A stretch of DNA of 64,000 bases from Ephemerocybe angulata. Taxonomy: Eukaryota; Basidiomycota; Agaricomycetes; Agaricales; Psathyrellaceae. Positions 9,355 to 21,265 of this stretch are shown piece after piece. Numbering within the stretch: the stretch's first letter is position 1; each line of letters opens with the position of its first letter. Position numbers and translations under genes: made by a program. Under the pieces are notes generated by a model. It searched no databases, had not been told where the DNA came from, and saw nothing but the letters and a program-made list of their open reading frames with translations. The stretch is from positions 806,001 through 870,000 of the forward strand of contig JAACJK010000002.1 in the NCBI GenBank assembly GCA_013368325.1, given 5' to 3'.

Positions 9355-12300
9355 ATGGCCTCTAACGATGACCTGGAGCATTATATCAATGTGAGTACTA
9401 CTCTGTAACAAATAAAACCCGCTATTTACATGAGATATCGTGCAGACAGTCAAATGCGATGAGCGAGGTCGTGTTGTCTGCCCCAAGTGCCAGAAAGACT
9501 TTCTTCCTGGGACAGCAGGGCCGAAGAACATTCTAAAGCGTCATATGGACAGCGAAAACTGCGTCAAGCTTCGACAGGAGTTAGAGATGAAAGGAAAGAA
9601 GGAGGCGGAACGGAAGAAGGCTTCCAGCATGTTCAAGTCATTCTTCTCGGGATCGAAGAGCAAAAAGGTCACCCCGACGTCAATTACTCCTCCAACTATC
9701 CGCCCACAACCAAAGAAGAAGCCAAGCACAGTAGCTGACACTCCTCCGAACGCTGCACTCGCTGCGGCTGGACCTCAAGCCTCGACCGAGGATGACAGTC
9801 GCCGTCCGGCTCACATCAATCTACGCAACCGCATCTCTCAGATGCATCAACGGTTGCTCACTCCAGCACCCGGCCTCGAATCTACATTCCTGAGCGAGTT
9901 TGAAGTCGCACCAGCCAGCTTTGATGATCCTGGACTGTCCCGAGACGACCTCTGGGAGGAAACTATCAACTCGGTCCTTCACCGAGCGCTCGGATACGGA
10001 GAAGATGCTGAGATGAACACCAAGGTGGTCGGGTTGAAGCCAGAGCGGCTTCAAGGCTTCATCCGCTTTGTTGACTACTTCACGGGGGAGCGGGGGTTGG
10101 ATGGAGCACTGTTTGAAGGACGCTTGGCTCGACTTGCAGATGGACTAACCAAATGGTGAGTATTGGTGCTATCTCGAGTGCTGTGACTTTACTCACATTC
10201 TGCAGGGGGCGCTTTACTGCTGAAGCGAGTCGTATATCTCCAAATATAACCGTTCCCGATACTGCTGCTGCAATTCCTGAGAAAATGGACGCTCGACGCA
10301 CAAGTGATACTCACAATCCAATCGAAATACTGTCCGATGACGACAACGAGAACCTCCAAGGGGCAAGTGGCACTGTCAACGAGAAGCGATCGTCAGTGGC
10401 AAGCTCGTTTCGTTGCTCGGGTTACGCACTTACAGCAAGCTTCCCGGAGGGAGTATCGCCATATGGCGCATACCCGTTTGCGCTGCACGACCGCATGGAC
10501 CTTCCCTGGGACCCATCCATTGCCAACGGGAAGATGACTCTCCACGCGAGGCTGTGCGCCGAAGATGTCGATACCAAGGGTGGTTCTTGTCGATTGTGCA
10601 TGGCGTTAGGGCGTAACGGTGTGCTGCAAGGGATCGTCAAACGAATGAAGGAAGGGATAAAGGAAGGAACTGGGTTTGCTTACTACGGAATGGACGGTTT
10701 GCATGAACTCCTGCGACTCAAGACCCGGCGAATCGAATTCTACCGCTTGCGTGGCTTGAACCAGGCGCGTAAACTTGCGACGGCAGCATCCACCCTTGAC
10801 AAACACAAGCGATTCCTCACTGCGGTTGCGAGCAAGAAGATCGAACGGGTTGATCGCCTTATTCGGATAGGCTTGCGACAGGGCCAGGGTATCAAGAGTC
10901 TCTTGAGGCAAACCTTGAGGGCGGCTGGGGGCCTTTACAAGCCCAAAAGCTACGAAGAGGAGGACTATATGCGAGGGTTAGTGCTGTGGAAGCTGGGTGG
11001 AAACCGAATTGCAAGTATCGCTCACCGAGCGCTGGGGCTCCCATCCATCACCACCCTTCGCAACCAATCCCGCATTCCACCTATCCTAGTCTCTCCACGC
11101 AAGCCAACGGTCGAGGAGGTCGCCAAGAACGTCGAAATGACCTTTGAGGGAATGGAAGATGCGCTGAAGCCGCCTGCCGGAGCTCGATGCAACCACGCCG
11201 TCCTCATGTTCGACGAGATCGCAACCGAAAAGCGGCTTCGGTGGGATTCGCAGACCAACTGCATCGTTGGGATATGTCGGGAGCATGCGCACAAGGTACC
11301 GATCGAGATGGAGAACCAGAAGGATGTGGAGGAAGTGGTGCAGGGCATAGAGGATGGACGTGCACATTACGCAGGAGAGGTAAGCGACAAACCGTCCAAC
11401 TCGTGATGTAATACACTCACACGCCCATATCATAGGCTACAATTGCTGCGGTGGGCCTCCTTTCGGACGACAATCGAATGTACGCTGCGCGCACTGTGCT
11501 GGTCTCCGGAGATTGCAAGCGCGAATCAGGAAAGGAGCACTCGGACGTCCTCCAAACCGTGATCGACGGCGTGAATCAGCACAAAGAAACAACGAAGACG
11601 CGCATTGTCAGCCTTGCATCCGATGGCGAGACGCGTCGTGGATCTGCAATGGTTGCACTCACGTTCAAGGACAAGCTATCGCCTGAATCACCCATCTATC
11701 CTCAGCTATCGAACCTACCCTTCATGAATCTCCATGTTGGAGATGACGACCTTACCGCGGACAAGGACTGGAAGCACGTCATTAAGCGGTTGCGGAATCT
11801 GCTCATCCGCGAGAAGGGCATTGTTGTTGGAGGTGTGCGTATTACCCCGTCTACTATTAGGACCCACCTTCAGTCAGAGAACGTGAGCGCCGACCATATC
11901 AATGCCATACTCAACCCAGAAGATAAACAAGACGTAAAGCTGGCATTCGATTTGCTCAAGGCAGTTTGGACTCTCCCTGAAGTACCCACCTCAACCTCCA
12001 GCAACGCCACTAGTCCGACCTTCCTGCGTGCTCGCGATGCTCTCTGGGTTTTCGGACAGTTCCTTTTTCATACCCTCTACCCCTACATCTGCACCGACTT
12101 GACCCTGGCCGAACAACTCGAGCATCTCAGCGCCGCCACTCACCTCGCAATGTTTCTGTACCGGACGGACGGAAAGGAGTGCCTCCCCACCCTCCTATAC
12201 GTTGACATTATGATCATGCTCAAAAACGTGTACTTCTGTGTCGCCAAGACGAAGGTGGACAATCCTGACGGCTCCTTTTGGATCGTACTGCTCGGAACCG

Positions 12301-15087
12301 ACCGTCTCGAAGAACTCTTTGGCAATCTACGCACCATGATCGGAAACGACGCAAACGTGGATTTACTTCAAGTCTCCTGGCGCCTCAGTGGAACGGCGGA
12401 AGTCGCCAATATTCTCGCAAAGTTTCCTCACTGGGATCGCCCACCTCGACGTCTACAACTCCCTGCTATAACCCGAGACTTCAAGCCACTCTCATCCGTA
12501 ACCGACCATCTCAAGCCTCGGTCCTGGGAGAAGGATCTCAAGGTCAAGAGTGTCACTCTTCAGACTTGCTGGGCTGTAGGGCGACGGTGCATTGAGAAGA
12601 AAATCCCCGGCGCTGCTGAAGAGTTCACGAAAATGGAAGCATCCGACTCTCTCGATATTCTTTCACCTGAAGGCAAGCTTCTCGTTCATCTGGACGTAGC
12701 AAGCGAAGAGGAAGATTTGGAGAACTCACCGGTTCCGATTACATTGCCATTAGACCGCCCGGAGGAGCCCAGTGAGCTGGATAGGCTCGACAGTGACGCG
12801 AGGATTGAGGTTGAGGACGCGATGGGGGATGAAGGGCTCGCAGATGAGGATCCTGGTAATGCCGGCCCACTGTTTGAGAAGACGATGTTAGTTAATGGAG
12901 TCAAGGTGTTGAAATCTCGTGCTTTGGCCATGTACATGAAGCACCGCACTTTCGCGACTTCAAGGGACCGACTGAAGCGAGTCCGGCATGCCGAGCGGTA
13001 CTCTGCTCGCGACGATGCTGAGGATGGGGACACACACATGGCGGATCCCACATCTGATTCGAACACTCTTCTCATCCATGATCCAATTGCGACCTTCCTT
13101 TGGAGCGACGACAGAGTTTGGTTGTGTATTGGAGAGGTTACGACTATCAAAGTCGACGGAAGGGCTGTCGACAATGTCAGGCGCGATCTCCTGGCTGAGG
13201 ACACAGTCCAGATCCAGTTTCAGCTCTCGGGACTTCGACCTGCGACAGTCGAAGAGGATCCGAAGGAGAAGTGCGACTGGCGCGTTTATTCCATCCCGGA
13301 AAGCACGTTCTCGATTCCGGGTCGGTTTATGGAAGTAATTAATCCTGCTGTCGGCTCCATGACTTCCGCTCCTTCAAAGGTGTTCTATTTGCTAGACAGT
13401 GCATCTCTCGTGGCAATCTCCGCCGCCCTACTCTCGCGCCTCTCTCTCGATGACCTCAAAGCTGTTCCCAAGCTCTCGCGTACATCCTACTTCCCATACA
13501 GGGAGTCGAGTGGTGCGTACCATCCCATATTATGATGAAACTTACTGATATACTCCCCATGCATACAGGTAAAGCATGCTTTCTTGCTGAAGACGAGCGA
13601 GACTTTGGGGATATTGGAAATGCGACTATGGTCGAGTGCGGGCTTTGCGACCCATCCCCTGCGCTTGATGTTGCGCAAAGTCAAGTCGTCATTTCGCACA
13701 TGGCCGCGCACGTTCTCCATGACCCAAAAGTTAGAGCTACGGATGAACCCTGTGGCCTGTGTCTTCGCCCGTACCCCACCTGCCAGTTTTACCTCAAGAA
13801 GAGCAAAGGCGCGAACGGAAACCTCACAATCGACAAGAAGCGCTCAACCTGCAAGTATTCCATTCGCTTCTATGTACAGGTGGCCGGAGAATCAACTGCG
13901 AGCTCTCCCTGCTCAAATACGCCCATCGTATGCCCCCTCTGCCCAAAGAACTCACCAGCGGTATGGCGGTATAACCTCAAGGCGCACTTCCAGCGCGCCC
14001 ATCCCACCCAAGTCAACAATTCCGAATACTCGAATTTGTGGCACCTGTCGAACTTTGAACGCTTTGAAATGAAGAAGAAATGGACGGGGCGCCACGACGT
14101 ACCAGTTCGAGGTCGCAAAAAGCAGAATCACGTCCCGCTGGTGGTTTCGGACAGGCACAAGTCAAGCAACAGTGCAACGTGAGTCTGCTTTCACTATCAT
14201 AGAGCACTGTCAGTACTCACCACTAATTCCTTGCTCGTTCTGCAGGCCGGAAGATGAGCAAATGATGGAAGAGTCGGACAACGAGAGTCTGGAAGAGTTT
14301 GAAGTGAATGAAGCGGGCGAAGACGTGAGCTCGGACGGCGGTCGTAGGCTCAACACGCTGGAGGATGAGCTCGAAGATTCTGGATTCTGGGCGGCATCGG
14401 ACACCTTCGACGACTCTGGAATCGCAGTTCCAGAGGTTACAGCTGATAGTATAGCTCGATATGAGCAAGCGTCTGTGCAAGTCAATTCAAGTGGCGTCGA
14501 ATCTGCGTTGGGACCTGTAGATGAACATCCCGGGTGCGTAACTTGCAATTCACAAGTTTAAAATGAAGTAGCTAACTTGGACGTACCTTATAAGATCTGA
14601 TACCCCAACCGCACCACCCAAACGAATAACACTCAAGATTAGCCGTGCCGCCATGACCACAATCCGACCTGCCACTGCTCCAGACGACCCTGATCCCGTA
14701 CCTCCCCAGCCCAATGAGACAACGGACGCCACTGCAGGAAACATGCTTGAAGCCATTAGAACTGGTACAAAGCGGAAGCGTACTACTCACGGTGCTTTGA
14801 GTGATTGTACAGGATGTGGTGTGATGGTGGAAGATGGGGATCCCAACGGGCTGAAGTGCTCTGCAAAGGGATGTGAAACTGTCTGGGTGAGTATGCTGTG
14901 TATCTCGGTCTCGAACAACACCGCTAACGACACGGAACATACCTAGTTCCATCTCCAATGTGTTGGCCTGGAAATTGTGCCGAAGAGCTGGGTATGTGAG
15001 TCCTGTGAAGATAACATGGGTACACGTCGAAAGGGTGGCGGTAAGAGAGGGGCAGGCGCCAAAGCGAAGCGAGGTCGGAAAGCATGA
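9355..15087 (+). CDS. Putative DDE transposase, P-element/THAP9-like core with zinc fingers and PHD finger
   Basis: Eight exons (9355-9390, 9446-10155, 10206-11379, 11436-13512, 13569-14178, 14246-14533, 14595-14886, 14947-15087) join in phase to 1,775 residues with no stop. Residues 24-51 form a CxxC...H...C zinc finger. A helix-turn-helix-like stretch near residue 510 precedes the core. Core motifs are FDEI (about 584), SDGE (about 702), DWKHVIKRLRNLL (about 747) and TDRLEELFGNLR (about 928). The last two resemble the H..K..RN and D..E.FFG..R motifs of P-element and THAP9 transposases. Cys/His clusters follow, including CPLC...H...H, then a PHD finger (about 1701-1745, C4HC3) and a Lys/Arg tail. 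I recall uncharacterised relatives in agaricomycetes. It lies inside the TIRs and is the only large gene there. The catalytic assignment is inference. Confidence 0.75.
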
Positions 15088-15339
15088 CGTAATATTATTA
15101 CCATATTTAGTAAACCCCTGATTACGTAGTTGGTTGGTCCATCCGCTCTTGGGCTATCGGAATTTTCCGACCCCAGGTTTGTTTTTTAAAGACCGGAATA
15201 CCCTTGTTACCGGGGCTGGGGTACCGGGGCACCCGAGAAATCGATGCGGCCTCTGGGGAACGGTCCACCGCGAATCTGGAGACTGGAGTGCATCCCGGAA
15301 AATTATTGTGGTCACTAGAATACAGTAAAACTACGGTAC

Positions 15340-15826
15340 ACACCGGAAATAATTTGGCAATACCCGACTGTGGTAGACTGTGGTTGAGTACCCTGACACC
15401 GACACCCCGACACTGGAAAAACTCCACCGGAAATAAACACCAGGAATACTAATTACACCAAGACTGTTGAGTACCCCGACCCTGACACCCTGACACCGAC
15501 ACCCGCCACCGGCAGCCCAACACCCGACACTGGAGTCGGGCACCGACATCTACACCCGACACCGAAAAACCCCACCGGGAAACAACGCTGGGAATACTAC
15601 ACCGAGACTGTCGAGTACCCCGAACCCGACACCCTGACACTGACACCCGACACTGGCGCCCCAACACCCAACACGGGCACCCGAGTACCCCAACATCTAC
15701 AGCAGACACTGGAAGGACCCCACCGGAAATACACACCGGAAATACTACACACCACAACTGTGTCCGACACCGACACCCTGACACCGACACCCCGACACCG
15801 ACACCCCGACACTGGCCCAGCACCGT
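15340..15826. repeat. Subterminal repeats, right end of transposon
   Basis: Roughly three to four degenerate units of about 148 bp begin near CCACCGGAAAT (15424, 15572, 15719), each with many short CCCGACACCGACACC-type words. They are inside the TIR and differ from the left subterminal repeats. Confidence 0.65.
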
Positions 15827-15889
15827 GAGCGCTTTCAGTGGATTACATAATGTCACATTTCCGGGGCGGATCCAAATTCCGCGGTTTGA

Positions 15890-16109
15890 GCTGTGGTCGG
15901 CGTTTGTGGAGAAGAATCTGGAGAGCTCCTACGACCACATCGACGCTCTTTTCCGCACGGCGCTTGCAGAGATTGCGAGCGAAGACGCCAAAGAAGCTAT
16001 GCAGACTCACGCTGAGTCTCAGACGTCCACGCGCGCTGACCGTAAAAGACCGTCTGAGGACGGCACCCAGCCAACGTTACCCCGGAAACGTACTAGGAGG
16101 CGCGCTTAG
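15890..16109 (+). pseudogene. FunK1 kinase B, 3' end of exon 4 beyond the transposon
   Basis: After the right copy of the target duplication the frame resumes as LWSAFVEKN and runs 73 codons to a TAG. It is nearly identical to the C-terminus of FunK1 C and ends in the basic RKRTRRRA. The 3' flank (GGCACTTCCATCATA, then CTACCGAGCGTCGT and an AT-rich stretch) is also shared with C. Confidence 0.9.
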
Positions 16110-17061
16110 AGGCTTTTTTTCTGGCACTTCCATCATATAGAATACAGTAGAATAAAACATCTTCATCTACCGAGCGTCGTGATTATAATGTATTAATTTT
16201 TATCATACTTCAGTCGACTGCTGCAATCAGAGCGTGCAAACCAGAACGTAGCATTATGATTGACTCACGGGTCTGGGTATATTTGGTGGGATCTGCCGCT
16301 CAAAGCGAACTTCAAAACCGTTCGAGCATCCCCGTTCCGCTCTATTAAATCCAGTTAAGCGCCCATCCGATAAGATACAACAGCGCACTCACATCCCAGC
16401 GCCTCTAACTTCCAAATCCCTCACACCCTCGATCAAACCAGCACGATTCACTCCATAACACACTCCCATTGAGTTCCGTTCACTCCGCTAACCAAAAAAC
16501 TAATATACATTAACCAAACGAAAACACAAGAGAGGGGCAACCATTAAAGGGGATTACGCCGGCCGACGGAAGTGCTACATAGCAATATGGTAGGTAGGGT
16601 AAAGTCTAGATAGATAGCATGAATAGCAGGGGTAATATGAAATGGGAATTGATGCTGGATGCACAATATGCGTATGCGATGATAGAGATAACTTGTGAGC
16701 TGTTGTAGCGCATGGCTCGAGGGATGGATGCATATATGGCGGCTAGAGGCGAGGGGGGAGAGGGACGTGTTCCGAGTGTATAGAGGGGAGGTGCAAGAAG
16801 AGGTCTCGGATCGAGGAGGATACCCATACCCCAGCGCCCGGAGCCACGCCCGGGCTGAAGCGGTCGCACCCCGTGCCTCGTCCCAGCCAACTGGGAAGTG
16901 CGGGTCGAAGTGGATGTGCAAGGGTGTGGGGGGTATCAAATTGATGTGCCCCAGAGTTTTTGTGGCGTCCCAGTGGTGAGGTGGTCGTCCGAGGTCACGA
17001 AAAGATCGTATGTAAACGAAACGAAAGGGGAGGGGATAGCAGCGGGTCACTCAATCAGTCG
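16110..17061. repeat. Flank duplicated from the carrier locus (matches 35.9-37.3 kb)
   Basis: From about 16340 the sequence matches 35905-36030 and then 36707-37316 (for example TTACGCCGGCCGAC and GGTAGGTAGGGTAAAGTC). It is the downstream flank of the intact mitochondrial carrier gene, copied together with the broken carrier at 17062. The first 230 bases are the 3' flank of FunK1 B. No gene is seen. Confidence 0.75.
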
Positions 17062-17880
17062 AGTGGACTAAATGTTTGCGTACATGACCGCCGAGTTCGG
17101 TATAACGCGCATAAGATGCGGACTCAGTCCTCCATAGAACGACCGAGCACCTTCCTCAGCGATAACGACCCGCAGCGTTCGCCACAGCCCGTATACTTCG
17201 GCGGTCCATCCGTCGGCGAAGGTTGTCGCAGCCGTGTGAGAAAAACCTAGCGCGCACAGACGAACACCGTGACTTCAGCACCCTTATACAGATCGCAGAC
17301 CAAACCCACATTATGAGGATAAGTGATGAGACTCGCAACACACTTCGCCGTCCCAGCACTCCTGGCAAGCATCCCAGCCCACCCACCCTGCCCCTCTGCA
17401 TTCCCCGTCATCTTCTTCAACCACTCATACAACACTCACTGAATCGTGCCCTCCGTCACCTACAGATAACTCGCCGTCAAACCCCTTGAACCCCTCCTCC
17501 CGCACGACCTTCTGTATACACGCTAAACTGTCCTTGCCTTTCGCGCTGGCACCACTGATACTGCTGCTGCCTCGGACGAGCTGTAATCGCGTTTTGACCA
17601 CCCAGATGAGGTTTGTTGCGTTGCTTGTGACGACCCCGGGCAGGCTGCGGCGGCGAGATGGACGAGACTGTTCTCTTCGCTGTTGTTGAAGATTTGAGCG
17701 ATGATCTACTTGACGTTCCCGGATGTGAAGAAGTTAATACTCCTCGCTGGCACGACGCCTAACCCCATATAACGTCCTAGAATACGATAGCGGCGACGTA
17801 CCGAATGATATGCCCCGTCTTCACAAAATTGTACAGCAATCTCCGGGTTGTACACGCGCCCCTCCTCCATAGCTTTGCGC
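17062..17880 (-). pseudogene. Broken copy of the Rim2-like mitochondrial carrier
   Basis: Minus-strand sequence matches the intact carrier at 37317-38240: codons for MRVIPNSAVMYA reversed at about 17080-17120, the SLITYPH signature near 17320, VVPARSINFFT near 17740 and the VYNPE region near 17850. Several indels shift the frame, and the block corresponding to 38050-38100 is deleted. It cannot make a carrier protein. It belongs to a segmental duplication with the flank at 16340-17061. Confidence 0.8.
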
Positions 17881-18329
17881 CTTTCTACGTTGACCCTCTT
17901 AGGACAATCATACCTACACGTACCGAGAATCACCATTAGACCATTTCCAATCCCCCAATCCTCCTTCCATCCCTCCATCCCGCCGCCGAGAACGTCCTTT
18001 CGGGGATGTCGCCCTCGATGGTGCCGAACGTCGCGAGCCGTTTGTGAGGTCGGCGAGGGTGATGGAGGCGGTGAGACCGCCGATATGGGGGCGCTTTTTG
18101 AGGGGGGCTTGGGGTCTCGCGGTTTGGGGGGTGTAGGGTCCGCCATGGCGAGGTACGATGGTAGAAGGATGGAATTGGTCGAATTCGAATTTCGAGGTTG
18201 TTTGGCTGCGGCGTTGGGTTTTGTTTGGCTTGCCGGCGCCTCATTCAGGTTGGCTCGCCGGCGGACCCGGCATCAAACCTGCTATCCATTGCTGCTCTTG
18301 GACTTCAACCATCACATACCGATATTACC
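17881..18329. other. Unassigned spacer and upstream region of FunK1 C
   Basis: A Pro/Ser-rich minus-strand frame runs through 17881-18146, but it has no recognisable domain and joins onto the carrier pseudogene, so I do not call a gene. The last 200 bases are the promoter side of FunK1 C; no TATA box is clear. Confidence 0.4.
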
Positions 18330-20744
18330 ATGTCTGAATCACTTCAGACGCTGAACCAACCTCGCTATCACACCCGGTCTCGGACTCGAGCTCAGACTGA
18401 AGTACTGTGCCCTACTAATCAGCGAAGTACGGCGAAGGCTCTTGCAGAACACTCTCCAACGAGAGATCGAACTGAAGGCGTTCCTGCTGCAGCAAACAAG
18501 AACACCGAAACCAAAAAAGCCGCACCCATACCTCCCAAGCTGCAGCTGACCTTAGCACAGGCACGCGTTGAACCCTCCAGCGAGCCAGATTCAGATTCAG
18601 ACCAGGGCTCCGAGTCGACGGCATCGGAATTCGCTGTTGAAGATATACACATCACGGACGAACACTGGGCTACATCTCTCTACAACACCTTGGTAGAACC
18701 TCACGCTGTCTCCAAATTTCTGAGGAAGCCAACCTCCGGGTACCGCAAACCACGTGGAAAGGGCCAGTGGATGCAGATCCCCCAGAACCCCGCCGATACA
18801 ATCGAGCTCATACCTTCCATTATGACCGTCATCGAGCGCATTGTCGACGAGTTCTCCAGTGGTTCCGCCGGGGACAGTGTTACGCGGGAAGTCGTCTGCA
18901 TCAACTTCTCTAGCGGAGACGCACAGAAAACTTGTGGCCCAGGGATATGTATATGCATCCGCGCCACAGGCCCGTCGTTCGAGACCGTGACTCCGGGCGA
19001 ATTTGAGGACATTGGATACACAAACGTTGCCTCTATCATACTCGTGAAGACTGAGGCGGTGATCTCGACCGAGTGCGACTACAAACAGGGGACTGAACTC
19101 GTAACAAAGCTCAGGTACGCACTCTCACGATTATTGTACATCCCGCTTTCGAATCCAATTCTAACACATTCCCACAGGCAATTCTTCGCTCTCCAGCCAA
19201 ACCGGAACTTCTTCCGCACCCTCATCCTCACCGAAAAACGCATCCGACTCGCCCACTACGACCGAGGCGGAGTCTACCTCACCCCCTTCACAAACTTCCA
19301 CTCCGACCCCTCCACCCTCATCCGCCTCGTGCTCGGCCTAACCTCCCGGGACGAAGCCCTCCTAGGCTTCGACACCAGCGTCCAATGGACGAGCGACCCA
19401 GATACGGGGAGGAAGGTCGCAGGCACGCTTGAGGCCCCCAACGTTCGCGGTGAGACGGTGGTATACAGTTTGAATATGGAGAAGACTCCTTTCGTCCGCC
19501 CGGGCATCGTCGGGCGCGGCACGACGTGTTGGCATGCGACCGATCCGGACACAGGGAAGAGTGTTCTCATTAAGGATGCGTGGAGGGGCGGCGATCGCGC
19601 GTCTGAATCCGAAAACGAAAGCGAGTTCTTGGCCGATGCGCGAGGTATCCCGGGGATCGTTCAAATGATATCGCACCAAGACAACTGCGCTGCAGCTTCT
19701 GATTTTCGCCCTAGCGACTTCAAAGCCAATGCAGGTTATCAGAATAGAATTAAAGCGAGGGTGGTCCTGGAGGAATGTGCGGAACCGATCTGGAACTTCA
19801 CCTCTCGGCACCAGGTCATATCGGCTCTACGAGACGCTATCGCAGGTACGTTGAAGCGCTTTCAGAGGATCTTCTCGACTGACCCTTGATTCAAGCACAC
19901 CGAAAGCTCGTCGAGCGGGGGATCATCCACCGAGATATCTCTCCTTGGAATATCTTACTCGGACACCCCGGCGCGCCTGAAGGTCTCCGAGGGATCTTGA
20001 TAGACCTCGATATGGCGATGCGTGCTGAAAGCGGGATGTCACTCGATGAGGTAGATCCTCAGACTGTAAGTGCCTTCGTCTGTTCTTCTGACTTTAGAAT
20101 CGTTTCCTAACAACTACAACTCCACACAGGGCACACGCACATACCAATCAATATCGGTCCTCCTCGCCAACGATCCGCGGAACGACCCGATCCCGCCACA
20201 CGACTACCTCGACGACCTCGAATCTTTCCTCTACGTCCTCTGCCACATCCTATTGGGCTTCAAAAAGCCTGGCGAACCAATCAAACCAACCCCTGACCTC
20301 ATCGCAGGATGGGACGACCCCGATGCGAAAACCGCGATGACCAACAAGGTCGTGCTTATGGCCGAAGGCTACCCGGAATACGAGTTTCCCCAAATCGAAG
20401 AGTTCTGGGGGCCGCCGTGCAGGGAGCTGCTGGAGGGGATGCGCGTATATATCGCGGATGTGGTGTATCAGAAGAGCAAAATTCGCGCTAAGAAGTCTAA
20501 GGTTAGCACGGATGAGCGGTTTGAGATGTGGGCGGCGTTTGTGGAGAAAAATTTGGTGAGGTCCTATGACCATATTGATTCCCTCTTCCGGACGGCGCTC
20601 GCAGAGATTGCGAGAGAAGACGCTGAAGACGCTGTGCAGGCTCACGCTGAATCTCAGACGTCTCCGCGCGCTGACTGTAAAAGATCTTTGGAGGAGGAGC
20701 CCCAGCCAACGTTACCCCGCAAACGTACTAGGAGGCACGCTTAG
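18330..20744 (+). CDS. FunK1 fungal-type protein kinase C (intact)
   Basis: Exons 18330-19114, 19178-19845, 19896-20065 and 20130-20744 encode 745 residues. The start at 18330 precedes the family N-terminus YHTRSRTRAQ. The N-terminal conserved region includes HWATSLYN, SGYRKPRGK and ATGPSFE. The kinase part has RGTTCWHATD as glycine loop, VLIKDAWR with the ATP-binding Lys at about 393, HRDISPWN with catalytic Asp at about 498, IDLDMA with metal-binding Asp at about 520, and YLDDLESF near 566. The C-terminal tail is acidic, then basic (PRKRTRRHA), a likely nuclear signal. All catalytic residues are present. It is the intact sister of interrupted locus B and converges with D. Known family: FunK1 (Pkinase_fungal), expanded in mushroom-forming fungi; substrates unknown. 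Confidence 0.95.
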
Positions 20745-21265
20745 AGGCTTTTTCTGGCACTTCCATCATAGAGTAGAATAAAGCATCGTCATCTACCGAG
20801 CGTCGTAATTATAATGTATTAATTTACATCATACTTCAACATCCCAATCATTACCACTAATGTTATGGACAAGTGCTAGTGAGACAGAAGGAAGAGAAAG
20901 GAATGAGATTGTTGCAACGTTCGTTCTTAGCGGCTATGGTGATCATTTGGACTTTTAACATGGCGTGTTGCCTGGAGTGTCAATAATTCGAGTGGAGATT
21001 CGGGAGGCGGGACGTCGAACTCAGGCCCGTCGAGCTAACGTAATGAGGGTACATTTCAGACGCTGAGTCGCCTTCTAAGTGCTAGATTATGGTGTTTTTG
21101 TGTCTGTAGTTCGATGCAGTTACGAGTGAGATCACGTTCCTATGGATAAATGATCTATTGGATGCACTCGAAGGAGAGAGAAGGAGTGTACTCACTGCTC
21201 CTATAATTTACATGGGCGAAGTATCAGGGATAGGAAAGGCGAGACAAAAATAACTCGCGACGAAA
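20745..21265. other. Convergent intergenic between FunK1 C and D
   Basis: Contains the 3' flanks of both genes. The first 100 bases repeat the 3' flank of locus B. No gene or terminator-like structure is recognised. Confidence 0.5.

Larger units (their letters stand above)
8753..15880 (+). mobile_element. 7,128-bp TIR DNA transposon with 9-bp target duplication, P/THAP9-like candidate
   Basis: The left end GGACTTTGGATGCGCC and the reverse complement of the right end GGAATTTGGATCCGCC match at 18 of the first 20 bases, and similarity runs on for about nine more with a gap. The host sequence GCGGTTTGA is duplicated exactly at 8744-8752 and 15881-15889. Comparison with the uninterrupted paralogue at about 20517 shows the clean empty site. 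Inside are short subterminal repeats on each side and one transposase gene. The 9-bp duplication fits MULE-like or P-like elements better than Tc1, CACTA or piggyBac types. The transposase motifs favour P/THAP9-like, but the superfamily is an inference. Confidence 0.88.

Noticed and set aside
12686..13204. Ser-rich minus-strand frame of 172 codons
   Set aside because: Antisense of the transposase exon 4, no independent evidence.
15340..15826. Possible CRISPR-like or satellite array
   Set aside because: Units are degenerate, about 148 bp long with no unique spacers, and lie inside a eukaryotic transposon end.
17881..18146. Pro/Ser-rich minus-strand frame continuing into the carrier pseudogene
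   Set aside because: The join to the carrier copy is an accident of frameshifts; no domain is visible in the new part.
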